A stretch of 64,000 bases of DNA from Paulinella micropora (Eukaryota; Cercozoa; Imbricatea; Euglyphida; Paulinellidae). Position numbers and translations under genes: made by a program. Below, piece after piece: positions 18,301-31,272 of the stretch (position 1 is the first letter of the stretch; every line of letters begins with the position of its first letter). The notes under the pieces were generated by a model. That model was given only the letters and a program-made list of their open reading frames with translations. It made no database searches and was not told the origin of the DNA. The stretch spans positions 113,821 through 177,820 of the forward strand of contig WBZZ01000691.1 in NCBI GenBank assembly GCA_019918135.1, written 5' to 3'.

Positions 18301-21300
18301 CGATAGCCCCACAACGATGAGCATGCCTACTCTGGTCTTCTGCATGGGTTCTATGTCCCCTACTTTATTCTTTATTGTTTCCTTCTCTCTTGTGTTCCGC
18401 ATTATCCCTTGTGCGTTCCTGTCGTGTCGTGTCCTGAAGCAAGATCACCCTACCTGCGTCGCCAGCAACCAAGCAACCCACCATGTCCCCCTGCTTTTTT
18501 CGTGTGTTCTACTACATGGTCTTTCTTTTTGCCGCTCCACACCCGCATGTGTCGTTCCTTGGATGAGCCCTCCTTTTTGTCTCGCGCCTGCGCTCTTGGC
18601 AAGTGTTGTTTTTCTGCAGTCCCCAAGCCCCAGATAGCGCTGATAAGCAAGTTTAGAGTATGTATCCCCGCGCAGTCAGTAATGATGGTTTTCCCACGAT
18701 GCATAGATGTTTCCTGTCTACTGACCCCTTCTGCTACGGTGTGCCAAGCTTCAACGTCAACCAACATCAACCAGTCTGTTATTTTTTCTGGTCGCTGCAT
18801 TATGACTACGCTGTTTCGTTTGCGAGCTGTTTCTTCCCTGCTTTCCTTTTCTGTTTTGTTTTCCTCTCCAGTTCCGCTCTCCTAGTTAGAAGTGATATCT
18901 ACGCGACAGAGCCACGATCGATAGCCCCACAACGATGTGGATGTGTTCCTACTCTGGTCTTCTGCATGGGTTCTATGTCCCCCACTTTATTCCTTTATGT
19001 TTCCTTCTGTCTTGTGTTCTGCATTGTCCCTTCTGCGTTCCTGTCGTGTCGTGTCCTGAAGCAAGATTACCCTACCTGCGTCGCCAGCAACCAAGCAACC
19101 CACCACCATGTCCCCCTGCTTTTTCGTGCGTTCTACTTACTTGCCTTTCTTTTTGCCGCTCCATACCCGCATGTGTCGTTCCTTGGATGAGCCCTCCTTT
19201 TCTCGCGCTTGCGCTCTTGGCAAGTGTGTTTTTCTGCAGTCCCCCCAAGTCCAGAGATCATCCTGATAGCGCTGATAAGCAAGTTGAGAGTATGTACCCC
19301 CGCGCAGTCAGTAACTATTCCCAACTTGTGTAGCTTCCTTTCTTGGTGGTATTCCCACGATGCATAGATGTTTCCTGTTTACTGACCCCTTCTTCTACTG
19401 TGTGCCAAGTTAAGCTTCAACATCAACCAACACCAACGACCAGTCTGCTATTTCCGTGGTTCTTTTTCGGGTGGCTGCATTATGGACTACGCTGTTTCGT
19501 TTTCGAGCTGTTCCCTGCTTTCGTTTCTTCTCTGTTTTGTTTCCCTCTCCAGTTCCGCTTTTCCTAGCTAGAAGTGAGATACTACGCGACAGCCACGATC
19601 GATAACCCCACAACGATGTGGATGTGTTCCTACTCTGGTCTTCTGCATGGGTTCTATGTCTCCTACTTTATTCTTTGTTTCCTTCTCTCTTGTGTTCCGC
19701 ACTGTCCCTTGTGCGTTCCTGTCGTGTCGTGTCCTGAAGCAAGATTACCCTACCTGCGTCGCCAACGACCAAGCAACCAGCCAACATGTCCCCCTACGTA
19801 AAATTTTTCGTGTGTTCTACTTACTTGCCTTTCTTTTTGCCGCACCATACCCGCATGTGTCGTTCGTTGGATGAGCCCTCCGTCTCGCGCCTGCGCTCTT
19901 GGCAAGTGTGTTTTTCTGCAGTCCCCCCAAGTCCCAGAGAGCATCCTGATAGCGCTGATAAGCAAGTTTGGAGTATGTAGCCCCGCGCAGTCAGTCTAAC
20001 TACTCCCAACTTGTGTAGCTTCCTTTTTTGATGGTTTTCCCACGATGCCTAGATGTTTCCTGTCTACTGAATGGTGTGCCCAGCTTCAACATCAACCAAC
20101 ACCAACAACCAGTCTGCTATTTCCGGTTTCTTTTTCGGGTGGCTGCATTGTGGACTACGCTGTTTCGTTTTCGAGCTGTTTCTTCCCTGCTTTCCTTTCT
20201 TCTCTGTTTTGTTTTCCTCTCCAGTTCCGCTTTTCCTAGTTAGAAGTGAGATCTACGCGACGGAGCCACGATCGATAGCCCCACAACGATGTGGATGTGT
20301 TCCTACTCTGGTCTTCTGTATGGGTTCTATGTCCCCTTCTTTTTTCTTTATTGTTTCCTTCTGTCTTGTGTTCCGCATTGTCCCTTCTGCGTACTGTCGT
20401 GTCGTGTCCAGCAAGATTACCCTACCTGCGTCGCCAGCAACCAAGCAACCAACCAACATGTCCCCCTACGTATACTTTTTCGTGTGTTCTTTTACTGCAT
20501 GTTCTTTCGTTTTGCCGCTCCATACCCGCATATGTCGTTTCCTGTCTACTGACCCCTTCTGCTACGGTGTGCCAAGCTTCAACATCAACGAACACCAACA
20601 ATATCCAGTCTGCTATGTTTCTTTTTCGGGTCGCTGCATTATGGACTACGCTATTTCTCGGGTCGCTGCATTATGGTCTACGCTATTTCGTTTGCGAGCC
20701 GTTTCTTCCCTGCTTTCCTTTCTTCTCTGTTTTCCTCTCCAGTTCCGCTTTTCCTAGTTAGAAGTGAGATACCACGCGACAGAGCCACGATCGATAGCCC
20801 CACAACGATGAGCATGTGTTCCTACTCTGGTCTTCTGCATGGGTTCTATGTCCCCTACTTTATTCTGAATTGTTTCCTTCTGTCTTGTGTTCCGGATTGT
20901 CCCTTCTGCGTTCCTGTCATGTCGTGTCCTGAAGCAAGATTACCCTACCTGCGTCGCCAGCAACCAAGCAACCAACCATGTCCACCCTACTTTTTCGTGT
21001 GTTACTACATGGTCTTTCTTTTTGCCGCACCATACCCGCATGTGTCGTTCCTTGGCTGAGCCCTCCTTCTTGTCTCGCGCCTGCGCTCTTGGCAAGTGTG
21101 TTTTTCTGCAGTCCCCCCAAGTCCAGAGAGCATCCTGATAGCCTGATAAGCAGGTTTAGAGAATGTACCCCCGCGTAGTCAGCAACTACTCCCAACTTGT
21201 GTAGCTTCCTTTCTTGATGGTATTCTCACGATGCATAGATGTTTCCTGTCTACTGACCCCTTCTGCTACGGTGTGCCAAACTTCAACATCAACCAACACC

Positions 21301-22367
21301 AACAATAACCAGTCTGCTATGTTTCTTTTTCGGGTCGCTGCATTATGGACTACGCTGTTTCGTTTGCCAGCTGTTTCCTCCCTGCCCTGATAGCGCTGAT
21401 AAGCAGTTTAGAGTATGTACCCCCGCGCAGTCAGTAACTACTCCCAACTTGTGTAGCTTCCTTTAGTGATGGTATTCCCACGATGCATAGATGCTTCCTG
21501 TCTACTGACCCCTTCTGCTACGGTGTGCCAAGCTTCAACGTCAACCAACATCAACAACGAGTCTGCTATGTTTTCGGTTCGCTGCATTTTGGACTACGCT
21601 GTTTCGTTTGCGAGCTGTTTCTTACCTACTTTCTTTTCTTCTCTGTTTTGTTTACCTCTCCAGTTCCGCTTTCCTAGTTAGAAGTGAGATCTACGCGACA
21701 GAGCCACGATCGATAGCCCCACAACGATGTGGATGTGTTCCTACTCTGGTCTTCTGCATGGGTTCTATGTCCCCTACTTCATTCCTTTATTGTTTCCTTC
21801 TTTATTGTGTTCCGCATTGTCCCTTCTGCGTTCCTGTCGTGTCGTGTCCTGAAGCAAGATCACCCCTATCTGAGTCGCCAACCAACATGTCCCCCTACTT
21901 TTTTCGTGTGTTCTACTGCATGGTCTTTCTTTTTGCCGCTCCATACCCGCATGTGTCGTTTCTTGGATTTTCCCTCCTTCTTTTCTCGCGCCTGCGCTCT
22001 TGGCAAGTGTTTTTCTGCAGTCCCCCAAGTCCAGAGAGCATCCTGCGCTGATAAGCAAGTTGAGAGTATGTACCCCCGCGCAGTCAGTAACTATTCCCAA
22101 CTTGTGTTGCTTCCTTTCGTGATGGTATTCCCACGATGCATAGATGCTTCCTGTCTAATGACCCCTTCTGCTACGGTGTGCCAAGCTTCAACATCAGCCA
22201 ACACCAACAACCAGTCTGCTATTTCCGTGTTTCTTTTTCGGGTGGCTGCATTATGGACTACGCTGTTTCGTTTGCGAGCTGTTTCTTCCTGATTTCCTTT
22301 CTTCTCTGTTTTCCTCTCCAGTTCCGCTTTCCTAGTTAGAAGTGAGATACCACGCAACAGAGCCACG
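15308..22367. repeat. 7,060-bp higher-order repeat, first full copy
   Basis: This block (2,990 + 4,070 bp) is repeated from 22368 almost without change. Differences noted by eye include ATTTCCGTGG at about 18150 versus ATTTCCGTGT at about 25210, CTGTCTACTG at 15097 versus CTGTCTAATG at 22157, and TTTTCCTAGT near 20230 versus TTTTTCTAGT near 27294. Such low divergence implies very recent duplication or an assembly artefact. Confidence 0.85.
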
Positions 22368-25300
22368 ATCGATAGCCCCACAACGATGAGCATGCCTACT
22401 CTGGTCTTCTGCATGGGTTCTATGTCCCCTACTTTATTCTTTATTGTTTCCTTCTCTCTTGTGTTCCGCATTATCCCTTGTGCGTTCCTGTCGTGTCGTG
22501 TCCTGAAGCAAGATCACCCTACCTGCGTCGCCAGCAACCAAGCAACCCACCATGTCCCCCTGCTTTTTTCGTGTGTTCTACTACATGGTCTTTCTTTTTG
22601 CCGCTCCATACCCGCATGTGTCGTTCCTTCGATGAGCCCTCCTTTTTGTCTCGCGCCTGCGCTCTTGGCAAGTGTTGTTTTTCTGCAGTCCCCAAGCCCC
22701 AGGCAGTTTCATTTGCGAGCTGTTTCGTTTGCGAGCTGTTTCTTCCCTGCTTTCCTTCTCTGTTTTGTTTTCCTCTCCAGTTCCGCTCTCCTAGTTAGAA
22801 GTGATATCTACGCGACAGAGCCACGATCGATAGCCCCACAACGATGTGGATGTGTTCCTACTCTGGTCTTCTGCATGGGTTCTATGTCCCCCACTTTATT
22901 CCTTTATGTTTCCTTCTCTCTCTTGTGTTCCGCATTGCCCCTTCTGCGTTCCTCGTGTCGTGTCCTGAAGCAAGATTACCCTACCTGCGTCGCCAGCAAC
23001 CAAGCAACCCACCAACATGTCCCCCTGCTTTTTCGTGCGTTCTACTTACTTGCCTTTCTTTTTGCCGCTCCAAGCTTCAACATCAACCAACACCAACAAC
23101 CAGTCTGCATTTCCGGTTTCTTTTTCGGGTGGCTGCATTGTGGACTACGCTGTTTCGTTTTCGAGCTGTTTCTTCCCTGCTTTCCTTTCTTCTCTGTTTT
23201 GTTTTCCTCTCCAGTTCCGCTTTTCCTAGTTAGAAGTGAGATCTACGCGACGGAGCCACGATCGATAGCCCCACAACGATGTGGATGTGTTCCTACTCTG
23301 GTCTTCTGTATGGGTTCTATGTCCCCTTCTTTTTTCTTTATTGTTTCCTTCTGTCTTGTGTTCCGCATTGTCCCTTCTGCGTACTGTCGTGTCGTGTCCA
23401 GCAAGATTACCCTACCTGCGTCGCCAGCAACCAAGCAACCAACCAACATGTCCCCCTACGTATACTTTTTCGTGTGTTCTTTTACTGCATGTTCTTTCGT
23501 TTTGCCGCTCCATACCCGCATATGTCGTTTCCTGTCTACTGACCCCTTCTGCTACGGTGTGCCAAGCTTCAACATCAACGAACACCAACAATATCCAGTC
23601 TGCTATGTTTCTTTTTCGGGTCGCTGCATTATGGACTACGCTATTTCTCGGGTCGCTGCATTATGGTCTACGCTATTTCGTTTGCGAGCCGTTTCTTCCC
23701 TGCTTTCCTTTCTTCTCTGTTTTCCTCTCCAGTTCCGCTTTTCCTAGTTAGAAGTGAGATACCACGCGACAGAGCCACGATCGATAGCCCCACAACGATG
23801 AGCATGTGTTCCTACTCTGGTCTTCTGCATGGGTTCTATGTCCCCTACTTTATTCTGAATTGTTTCCTTCTGTCTTGTGTTCCGGATTGTCCCTTCTGCG
23901 TTCCTGTCATGTCGTGTCCTGAAGCAAGATTACCCTACCTGCGTCGCCAGCAACCAAGCAACCAACCATGTCCACCCTACTTTTTCGTGTGTTACTACAT
24001 GGTCTTTCTTTTTGCCGCACCATACCCGCATGTGTCGTTCCTTGGCTGAGCCCTCCTTCTTGTCTCGCGCCTGCGCTCTTGGCAAGTGTGTTTTTCTGCA
24101 GTCCCCCCAAGTCCAGAGAGCATCCTGATAGCCTGATAAGCAGGTTTAGAGAATGTACCCCCGCGTAGTCAGCAACTACTCCCAACTTGTGTAGCTTCCT
24201 TTCTTGATGGTATTCTCACGATGCATAGATGTTTCCTGTCTACTGACCCCTTCTGCTACGGTGTGCCAAACTTCAACATCAACCAACACCAACAATAACC
24301 AGTCTGCTATGTTTCTTTTTCGGGTCGCTGCATTATGGACTACGCTGTTTCGTTTGCCAGCTGTTTCCTCCCTGCCCTGATAGCGCTGATAAGCAGTTTA
24401 GAGTATGTACCCCCGCGCAGTCAGTAACTACTCCCAACTTGTGTAGCTTCCTTTAGTGATGGTATTCCCACGATGCATAGATGCTTCCTGTCTACTGACC
24501 CCTTCTGCTACGGTGTGCCAAGCTTCAACGTCAACCAACATCAACAACGAGTCTGCTATGTTTTCGGTTCGCTGCATTTTGGACTACGCTGTTTCGTTTG
24601 CGAGCTGTTTCTTACCTACTTTCTTTTCTTCTCTGTTTTGTTTACCTCTCCAGTTCCGCTTTCCTAGTTAGAAGTGAGATCTACGCGACAGAGCCACGAT
24701 CGATAGCCCCACAACGATGTGGATGTGTTCCTACTCTGGTCTTCTGCATGGGTTCTATGTCCCCTACTTCATTCCTTTATTGTTTCCTTCTTTATTGTGT
24801 TCCGCATTGTCCCTTCTGCGTTCCTGTCGTGTCGTGTCCTGAAGCAAGATCACCCCTATCTGAGTCGCCAACCAACATGTCCCCCTACTTTTTTCGTGTG
24901 TTCTACTGCATGGTCTTTCTTTTTGCCGCTCCATACCCGCATGTGTCGTTTCTTGGATTTTCCCTCCTTCTTTTCTCGCGCCTGCGCTCTTGGCAAGTGT
25001 TTTTCTGCAGTCCCCCAAGTCCAGAGAGCATCCTGCGCTGATAAGCAAGTTGAGAGTATGTACCCCCGCGCAGTCAGTAACTATTCCCAACTTGTGTTGC
25101 TTCCTTTCGTGATGGTATTCCCACGATGCATAGATGCTTCCTGTCTACTGACCCCTTCTGCTACGGTGTGCCAAGCTTCAACATCAGCCAACACCAACAA
25201 CCAGTCTGCTATTTCCGTGTTTCTTTTTCGGGTGGCTGCATTATGGACTACGCTGTTTCGTTTGCGAGCTGTTTCTTCCCTGCTTTCCTTTCTTCTCTGT

Positions 25301-28300
25301 TTTCCTCTCCAGTTCCGCTTTCCTAGTTAGAAGTGAGATACCACGCAACAGAGCCACGATCGATAGCCCCACAACGATGAGCATGCCTACTCTGGTCTTC
25401 TGCATGGGTTCTATGTCCCCTACTTTATTCTTTATTGTTTCCTTCTCTCTTGTGTTCCGCATTATCCCTTGTGCGTTCCTGTCGTGTCGTGTCCTGAAGC
25501 AAGATCACCCTACCTGCGTCGCCAGCAACCAAGCAACCCACCATGTCCCCCTGCTTTTTTCGTGTGTTCTACTACATGGTCTTTCTTTTTGCCGCTCCAC
25601 ACCCGCATGTGTCGTTCCTTGGATGAGCCCTCCTTTTTGTCTCGCGCCTGCGCTCTTGGCAAGTGTTGTTTTTCTGCAGTCCCCAAGCCCCAGATAGCGC
25701 TGATAAGCAAGTTTAGAGTATGTATCCCCGCGCAGTCAGTAATGATGGTTTTCCCACGATGCATAGATGTTTCCTGTCTACTGACCCCTTCTGCTACGGT
25801 GTGCCAAGCTTCAACGTCAACCAACATCAACCAGTCTGTTATTTTTTCTGGTCGCTGCATTATGACTACGCTGTTTCGTTTGCGAGCTGTTTCTTCCCTG
25901 CTTTCCTTTTCTGTTTTGTTTTCCTCTCCAGTTCCGCTCTCCTAGTTAGAAGTGATATCTACGCGACAGAGCCACGATCGATAGCCCCACAACGATGTGG
26001 ATGTGTTCCTACTCTGGTCTTCTGCATGGGTTCTATGTCCCCCACTTTATTCCTTTATGTTTCCTTCTGTCTTGTGTTCTGCATTGTCCCTTCTGCGTTC
26101 CTGTCGTGTCGTGTCCTGAAGCAAGATTACCCTACCTGCGTCGCCAGCAACCAAGCAACCCACCACCATGTCCCCCTGCTTTTTCGTGCGTTCTACTTAC
26201 TTGCCTTTCTTTTTGCCGCTCCATACCCGCATGTGTCGTTCCTTGGATGAGCCCTCCTTTTCTCGCGCTTGCGCTCTTGGCAAGTGTGTTTTTCTGCAGT
26301 CCCCCCAAGTCCAGAGATCATCCTGATAGCGCTGATAAGCAAGTTGAGAGTATGTACCCCCGCGCAGTCAGTAACTATTCCCAACTTGTGTAGCTTCCTT
26401 TCTTGGTGGTATTCCCACGATGCATAGATGTTTCCTGTTTACTGACCCCTTCTTCTACTGTGTGCCAAGTTAAGCTTCAACATCAACCAACACCAACGAC
26501 CAGTCTGCTATTTCCGTGGTTCTTTTTCGGGTGGCTGCATTATGGACTACGCTGTTTCGTTTTCGAGCTGTTCCCTGCTTTCGTTTCTTCTCTGTTTTGT
26601 TTCCCTCTCCAGTTCCGCTTTTCCTAGCTAGAAGTGAGATACTACGCGACAGCCACGATCGATAACCCCACAACGATGTGGATGTGTTCCTACTCTGGTC
26701 TTCTGCATGGGTTCTATGTCTCCTACTTTATTCTTTGTTTCCTTCTCTCTTGTGTTCCGCACTGTCCCTTGTGCGTTCCTGTCGTGTCGTGTCCTGAAGC
26801 AAGATTACCCTACCTGCGTCGCCAACGACCAAGCAACCAGCCAACATGTCCCCCTACGTAAAATTTTTCGTGTGTTCTACTTACTTGCCTTTCTTTTTGC
26901 CGCACCATACCCGCATGTGTCGTTCGTTGGATGAGCCCTCCGTCTCGCGCCTGCGCTCTTGGCAAGTGTGTTTTTCTGCAGTCCCCCCAAGTCCCAGAGA
27001 GCATCCTGATAGCGCTGATAAGCAAGTTTAGAGTATGTAGCCCCGCGCAGTCAGTCTAACTACTCCCAACTTGTGTAGCTTCCTTTTTTGATGGTTTTCC
27101 CACGATGCCTAGATGTTTCCTGTCTACTGAATGGTGTGCCCAGCTTCAACATCAACCAACACCAACAACCAGTCTGCTATTTCCGGTTTCTTTTTCGGGT
27201 GGCTGCATTGTGGACTACGCTGTTTCGTTTTCGAGCTGTTTCTTCCCTGCTTTCCTTTCTTCTCTGTTTTGTTTTCCTCTCCAGTTCCGCTTTTTCTAGT
27301 TAGAAGTGAGATCTACGCGACGGAGCCACGATCGATAGCCCCACAACGATGTGGATGTGTTCCTACTCTGGTCTTCTGTATGGGTTCTATGTCCCCTTCT
27401 TTTTTCTTTATTGTTTCCTTCTGTCTTGTGTTCCGCATTGTCCCTTCTGCGTACTGTCGTGTCGTGTCCAGCAAGATTACCCTACCTGCGTCGCCAGCAA
27501 CCAAGCAACCAACCAACATGTCCCCCTACGTATACTTTTTCGTGTGTTCTTTTACTGCATGTTCTTTCGTTTTGCCGCTCCATACCCGCATATGTCGTTT
27601 CCTGTCTACTGACCCCTTCTGCTACGGTGTGCCAAGCTTCAACATCAACGAACACCAACAATATCCAGTCTGCTATGTTTCTTTTTCGGGTCGCTGCATT
27701 ATGGACTACGCTATTTCTCGGGTCGCTGCATTATGGTCTACGCTATTTCGTTTGCGAGCCGTTTCTTCCCTGCTTTCCTTTCTTCTCTGTTTTCCTCTCC
27801 AGTTCCGCTTTTCCTAGTTAGAAGTGAGATACCACGCGACAGAGCCACGATCGATAGCCCCACAACGATGAGCATGTGTTCCTACTCTGGTCTTCTGCAT
27901 GGGTTCTATGTCCCCTACTTTATTCTGAATTGTTTCCTTCTGTCTTGTGTTCCGGATTGTCCCTTCTGCGTTCCTGTCATGTCGTGTCCTGAAGCAAGAT
28001 TACCCTACCTGCGTCGCCAGCAACCAAGCAACCAACCATGTCCACCCTACTTTTTCGTGTGTTACTACATGGTCTTTCTTTTTGCCGCACCATACCCGCA
28101 TGTGTCGTTCCTTGGCTGAGCCCTCCTTCTTGTCTCGCGCCTGCGCTCTTGGCAAGTGTGTTTTTCTGCAGTCCCCCCAAGTCCAGAGAGCATCCTGATA
28201 GCCTGATAAGCAGGTTTAGAGAATGTACCCCCGCGTAGTCAGCAACTACTCCCAACTTGTGTAGCTTCCTTTCTTGATGGTATTCTCACGATGCATAGAT

Positions 28301-28425
28301 GTTTCCTGTCTACTGACCCCTTCTGCTACGGTGTGCCAAACTTCAACATCAACCAACACCAACAATAACCAGTCTGCTATGTTTTTTTTTCGGGTCGCTG
28401 CATTATGGACTACGCTGTTTCGTTT
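22368..28425. repeat. 7,060-bp higher-order repeat, second copy, truncated
   Basis: Near-identical to 15308-21365 until about 28425. There the second copy continues with TTTGCGAGCTGTTTCTTACC instead of the GCCAGCTGTTTCCTCC seen near 21365, and then runs into more diverged monomers up to about 29910. Confidence 0.8.
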
Positions 28426-29654
28426 GCGAGCTGTTTCTTACCTACTTTCTTTTCTTCTCTGTTTTGTTTCCCTCTCCAGTTCCGCTTTTCCTAGTTAGAA
28501 GTGAGATACCACGAGACAGAGCCACGATCGATAGCCCCACAATGTTCCAAATCTGGTCTTTTGCATGGGTTCTGTGACCCCTACTTTATTGTTTCCTTCT
28601 CTCTTGTGTTCCGCATTGTCCCTTCTGCGTTCCTGTCATGTCGTGTCCTGAAGCAAGATCACCCTACCTGCGTCGCCAGCAACCAAGCAACTAACCAACA
28701 TGTCCCCCTGCTTTTTCGTGTGTTACACCACGTACCAGCATGTGTCGATCCTTGGATGAGCCCTCCTTGTCTCGCGCCTGCGCTCTTGGCAAGTGTGTTT
28801 TTCTGCAGTCCCCCCAAGTCCAGAGAGCATCCTGATAGCGCTGATAAGCAAGTTTAGAGTATGTACCCCCGCGCAGTCAGTAACTACTCCCAACTTGTGT
28901 AGCTTCCTTTCTTGGTTTTCCCACGATGCATAGATGATTCCTGTCTACCGACCCCTTCTGCTACGGTGTACCAATCTTCAACAACCAACACCAACAACCA
29001 GTCGGCTATTTCCGTGTTTCTTTTTCGGGTCGCTGCATTATGGACTATGCTGTTTCGTTTGCGAGCTGTTTCTTCCCTGCTTTCGCTTTCTTCTCTGTTT
29101 TTGTTTTCCTCTCCAGTTCCGCTTTTCTAGTTAGAAGTGAGATACTACGCGACAGAGCCACGATCGATAGCCCCACAACGATGCATGTGTTCCTACTCTG
29201 GTCTTCTGCATGGGTTCTGTGTCCCCTACTTTATTCTGAATTGTTTCCTTCTTTCTCGTGTACCGCATTGTCCCTTGTGCGTTCCTGTCGTGTTGTGTCC
29301 TGAAGCAAGATCACCCTACCTGCGTCGCCAGCAACCAAGCAACCAACCAACATGTCCCCCTGCTTTTTTCGTGTGTTATACTACACGGTCTTTCTTTTGC
29401 CGCTCCACGTACCCGCATGTGTCGTTCCTTGGATGAGCCCTCCTTCTTGTCTCGCGCCTGCTCTTGGCAAGTGTGTTTTTCTGCAGTCCCCCCAAGTCCA
29501 GAGAGCATCGATAGCGCTGATAAGTACCCCGCGTAGTCAGTAATTGACTACTCCCAACTTTTGTAGCTTCCTTTCTTGGTTTTCCCACGATGCATAGATG
29601 TTTCCTGTCTACTGTCCCCTTCTGCTACGGTGTGCCAAGCCCTGCGTTGCAATC

Positions 29655-29680
29655 GGATCCTGCGTTGTAACGCAGGATCC
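29655..29680. repeat. BamHI-type palindrome GGATCCTGCGTT/AACGCAGGATCC
   Basis: A 12-bp perfect inverted repeat with a GT centre, found only in the last, diverged satellite monomer. The preceding CCTGCGTTGCAATCGGATCC is a related half. Confidence 0.7.
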
Positions 29681-29910
29681 CAATGTGTTCCCGCGATGCA
29701 TAGATGTTTCCTGTCTTCTGACCCCTTCTGCTACGGTGTGCCAATCTTTAACATCAACCAATACCAACAACCAGTCTGCTCTTTCCGTGTTTCTTTTTCG
29801 GGTCACTGCATCATGGACTAAGCTGTTGCTTTTGCGAGCTGTTTCTTCGCTCCATCTCCTGTAGTCTCTGTTTTGTTTTCCTCTTCAGTTCCGTTCTGAT
29901 TCTACTAGTT

Positions 29911-30468
29911 AGAAGTGAGATCTATGCGAGCGGGATCGATGGCTATCGATTCAATCATGTTGGAGCTGCGGATAGCCAGCGAAGTATTGATGTGCATGTT
30001 TCGGATCATTTTCCGAGCTTGGGTTCATTTTTGTTTTGGAGTTCCACTGCGATTATTCGTGTTTGTTTACTTCAAGTTATTGTCATCATCTATTATCATA
30101 TCGCTAAGCTTCCACGTTTGTTCTTTGTCAAGTCATCGAAAAAGAAGCAACACTGGCCTCTGAACTGCGGGGCGGTTCAAACCCACTTTTTCTTTTTCAA
30201 AGAAGCTTTTCCCTTTTTCAGAACTGACAAATGGTGTGAATTCACACCATGGGAGATGAACGATTCCTGTTATTACCGGTAATGCTTTTTCTTTTGTACT
30301 GAACAACTTTAATATTAATATTTGTTGAGCTTATATGAACTCTTACTCTGGCATCCGAATCGCCACATCGACGTTTGATTTTTTCTTTTTGTTTTCCCCA
30401 CCGGTTTTGAAGCGACATTTCTGGATTTTGATAGTTGTATTAATATGATTAATTAATATTATTAATTT
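29911..30468. other. spacer between satellite and MITE fragment; no gene seen
   Basis: Unique-looking AT-moderate sequence. It contains a 20-bp perfect palindrome, ATGGTGTGAATTCACACCAT, at 30231-30250. No coding potential or RNA gene is recognised. Confidence 0.6.
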
Positions 30469-30570
30469 TTACGCAAGCAGTTTTGATAGAATATATTTAA
30501 TAATAGGTAACTTGCCACTCAAGCTGAATGGGAAGCAGAAGAGATAAAATTGAAGAGGTATGATTAATAC
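30469..30570 (+). mobile_element. partial copy of the TTACGCAAGC foldback MITE
   Basis: Begins TTACGCAAGCAGTTTT and continues ACTTGCCACTCAAGCTGAAT and GGGAAGCAGAAGAGATAAAA, matching the left arm of the complete palindromic element at 55354-55574. The right arm is missing. Confidence 0.65.
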
Positions 30571-30660
30571 TAAAATAGCATTGAAATAAGTAAGGATGAA
30601 GCTAATCATGATATAAACAAAGGTTATCTAATAGGAATTATGAAAAAATATTAATAAAGA

Positions 30661-30719
30661 GTGATAATGATTTTGTTGAAAATATTATAGTGATAAATGA
30701 TTTTGTTGAAAATATTATA
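30661..30719. repeat. 29/30-bp direct tandem duplication
   Basis: GTGATAATGATTTTGTTG... is repeated with one inserted A (30661-30689 and 30690-30719). It lies in AT-rich non-coding DNA. The rest of 30720-31035 shows nothing recognisable. Confidence 0.75.
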
Positions 30720-31037
30720 TATTATACTTTTTAGAAATAGTTATTCAATATATAACAGAGCTTTACCGAACCGCTAGTGACCGTGCTTACCGCTTTGCTC
30801 AACTGACGTTTATATAGTGCTCAGGGCTGGGTTATGGTTCGGAAAGTGCAAGAGTTAGTTATACTGCAGCGTTTATGGTCTGCAGTGCATATGAGCTGTG
30901 CTCAAGAAGGAGCGGTCGGGTTTTAAAGAATGTTTTTGTGTAGGGAAGCTGCCACTGTCACAAGTCTTATTAATATCACTGGCTGATTTTATTTGGTAGC
31001 GGATGATATGCCACGATGAGCATGTGAATGCTAGATA

Positions 31038-31272
31038 TTAATATAATTCTGTTGTTGTTGTTGATAACGATGATGATGCTGTTGATCTATTAATAATATG
31101 GCGCAGCTGTTGATCTATTCATAGTCGAACTTGACTAGCATCCTAGCTAGATGTAATTCTGTTGTTGTTGTTCTTGATCAGAATCATCTGATGATATTGA
31201 TGTCCATGATGAGGATGATGGCGCAGCTGTTGGTATATTAATAGTCGAACTTGACTAGCAGCCTAGCTAGGT
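31038..31272. repeat. two-unit tandem repeat of about 117 bp
   Basis: Both units begin AATTCTGTTGTTGTTGTT, contain GATGGCGCAGCTGTTG or its variant, and end AGTCGAACTTGACTAGCA followed by CCTAGCTAG. The TTG and GATGAT microrepeats inside each unit differ. Flanks 31273-32271 contain a C-run (31601-31610) and CT-rich sequence but no gene I can support. Confidence 0.7.

Larger units (their letters stand above)
11275..29910. repeat. 18.6-kb complex satellite array with higher-order repeats
   Basis: The array is built from monomers marked by GATCGATAGCCCCACAACGA, with anchors near 11657, 12317, 12776, 13208, 13729, 14649 and 15308. Spacings are 660, 459, 432, 521, 920 and 659 bp. Five monomers make a 2,990-bp unit; an alternative unit of six monomers (619, 682, 670, 521, 920, 659) makes 4,070 bp. 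The strand shown is pyrimidine-rich, so long open frames (up to 453 codons) occur by chance in several frames. Their Cys/Ser/Phe-rich products resemble no known family, and frames break at different points between monomers. I treat the array as non-coding. First and last monomers are diverged and partial. Confidence 0.9.

Noticed and set aside
11275-29910. CRISPR-like array
   Set aside because: Units are hundreds of bases long, without short identical repeats separated by unique spacers of constant size.
29992-30282. A 96-codon frame after the satellite
   Set aside because: No motif, no homologous copy, and it overlaps another frame of similar length.
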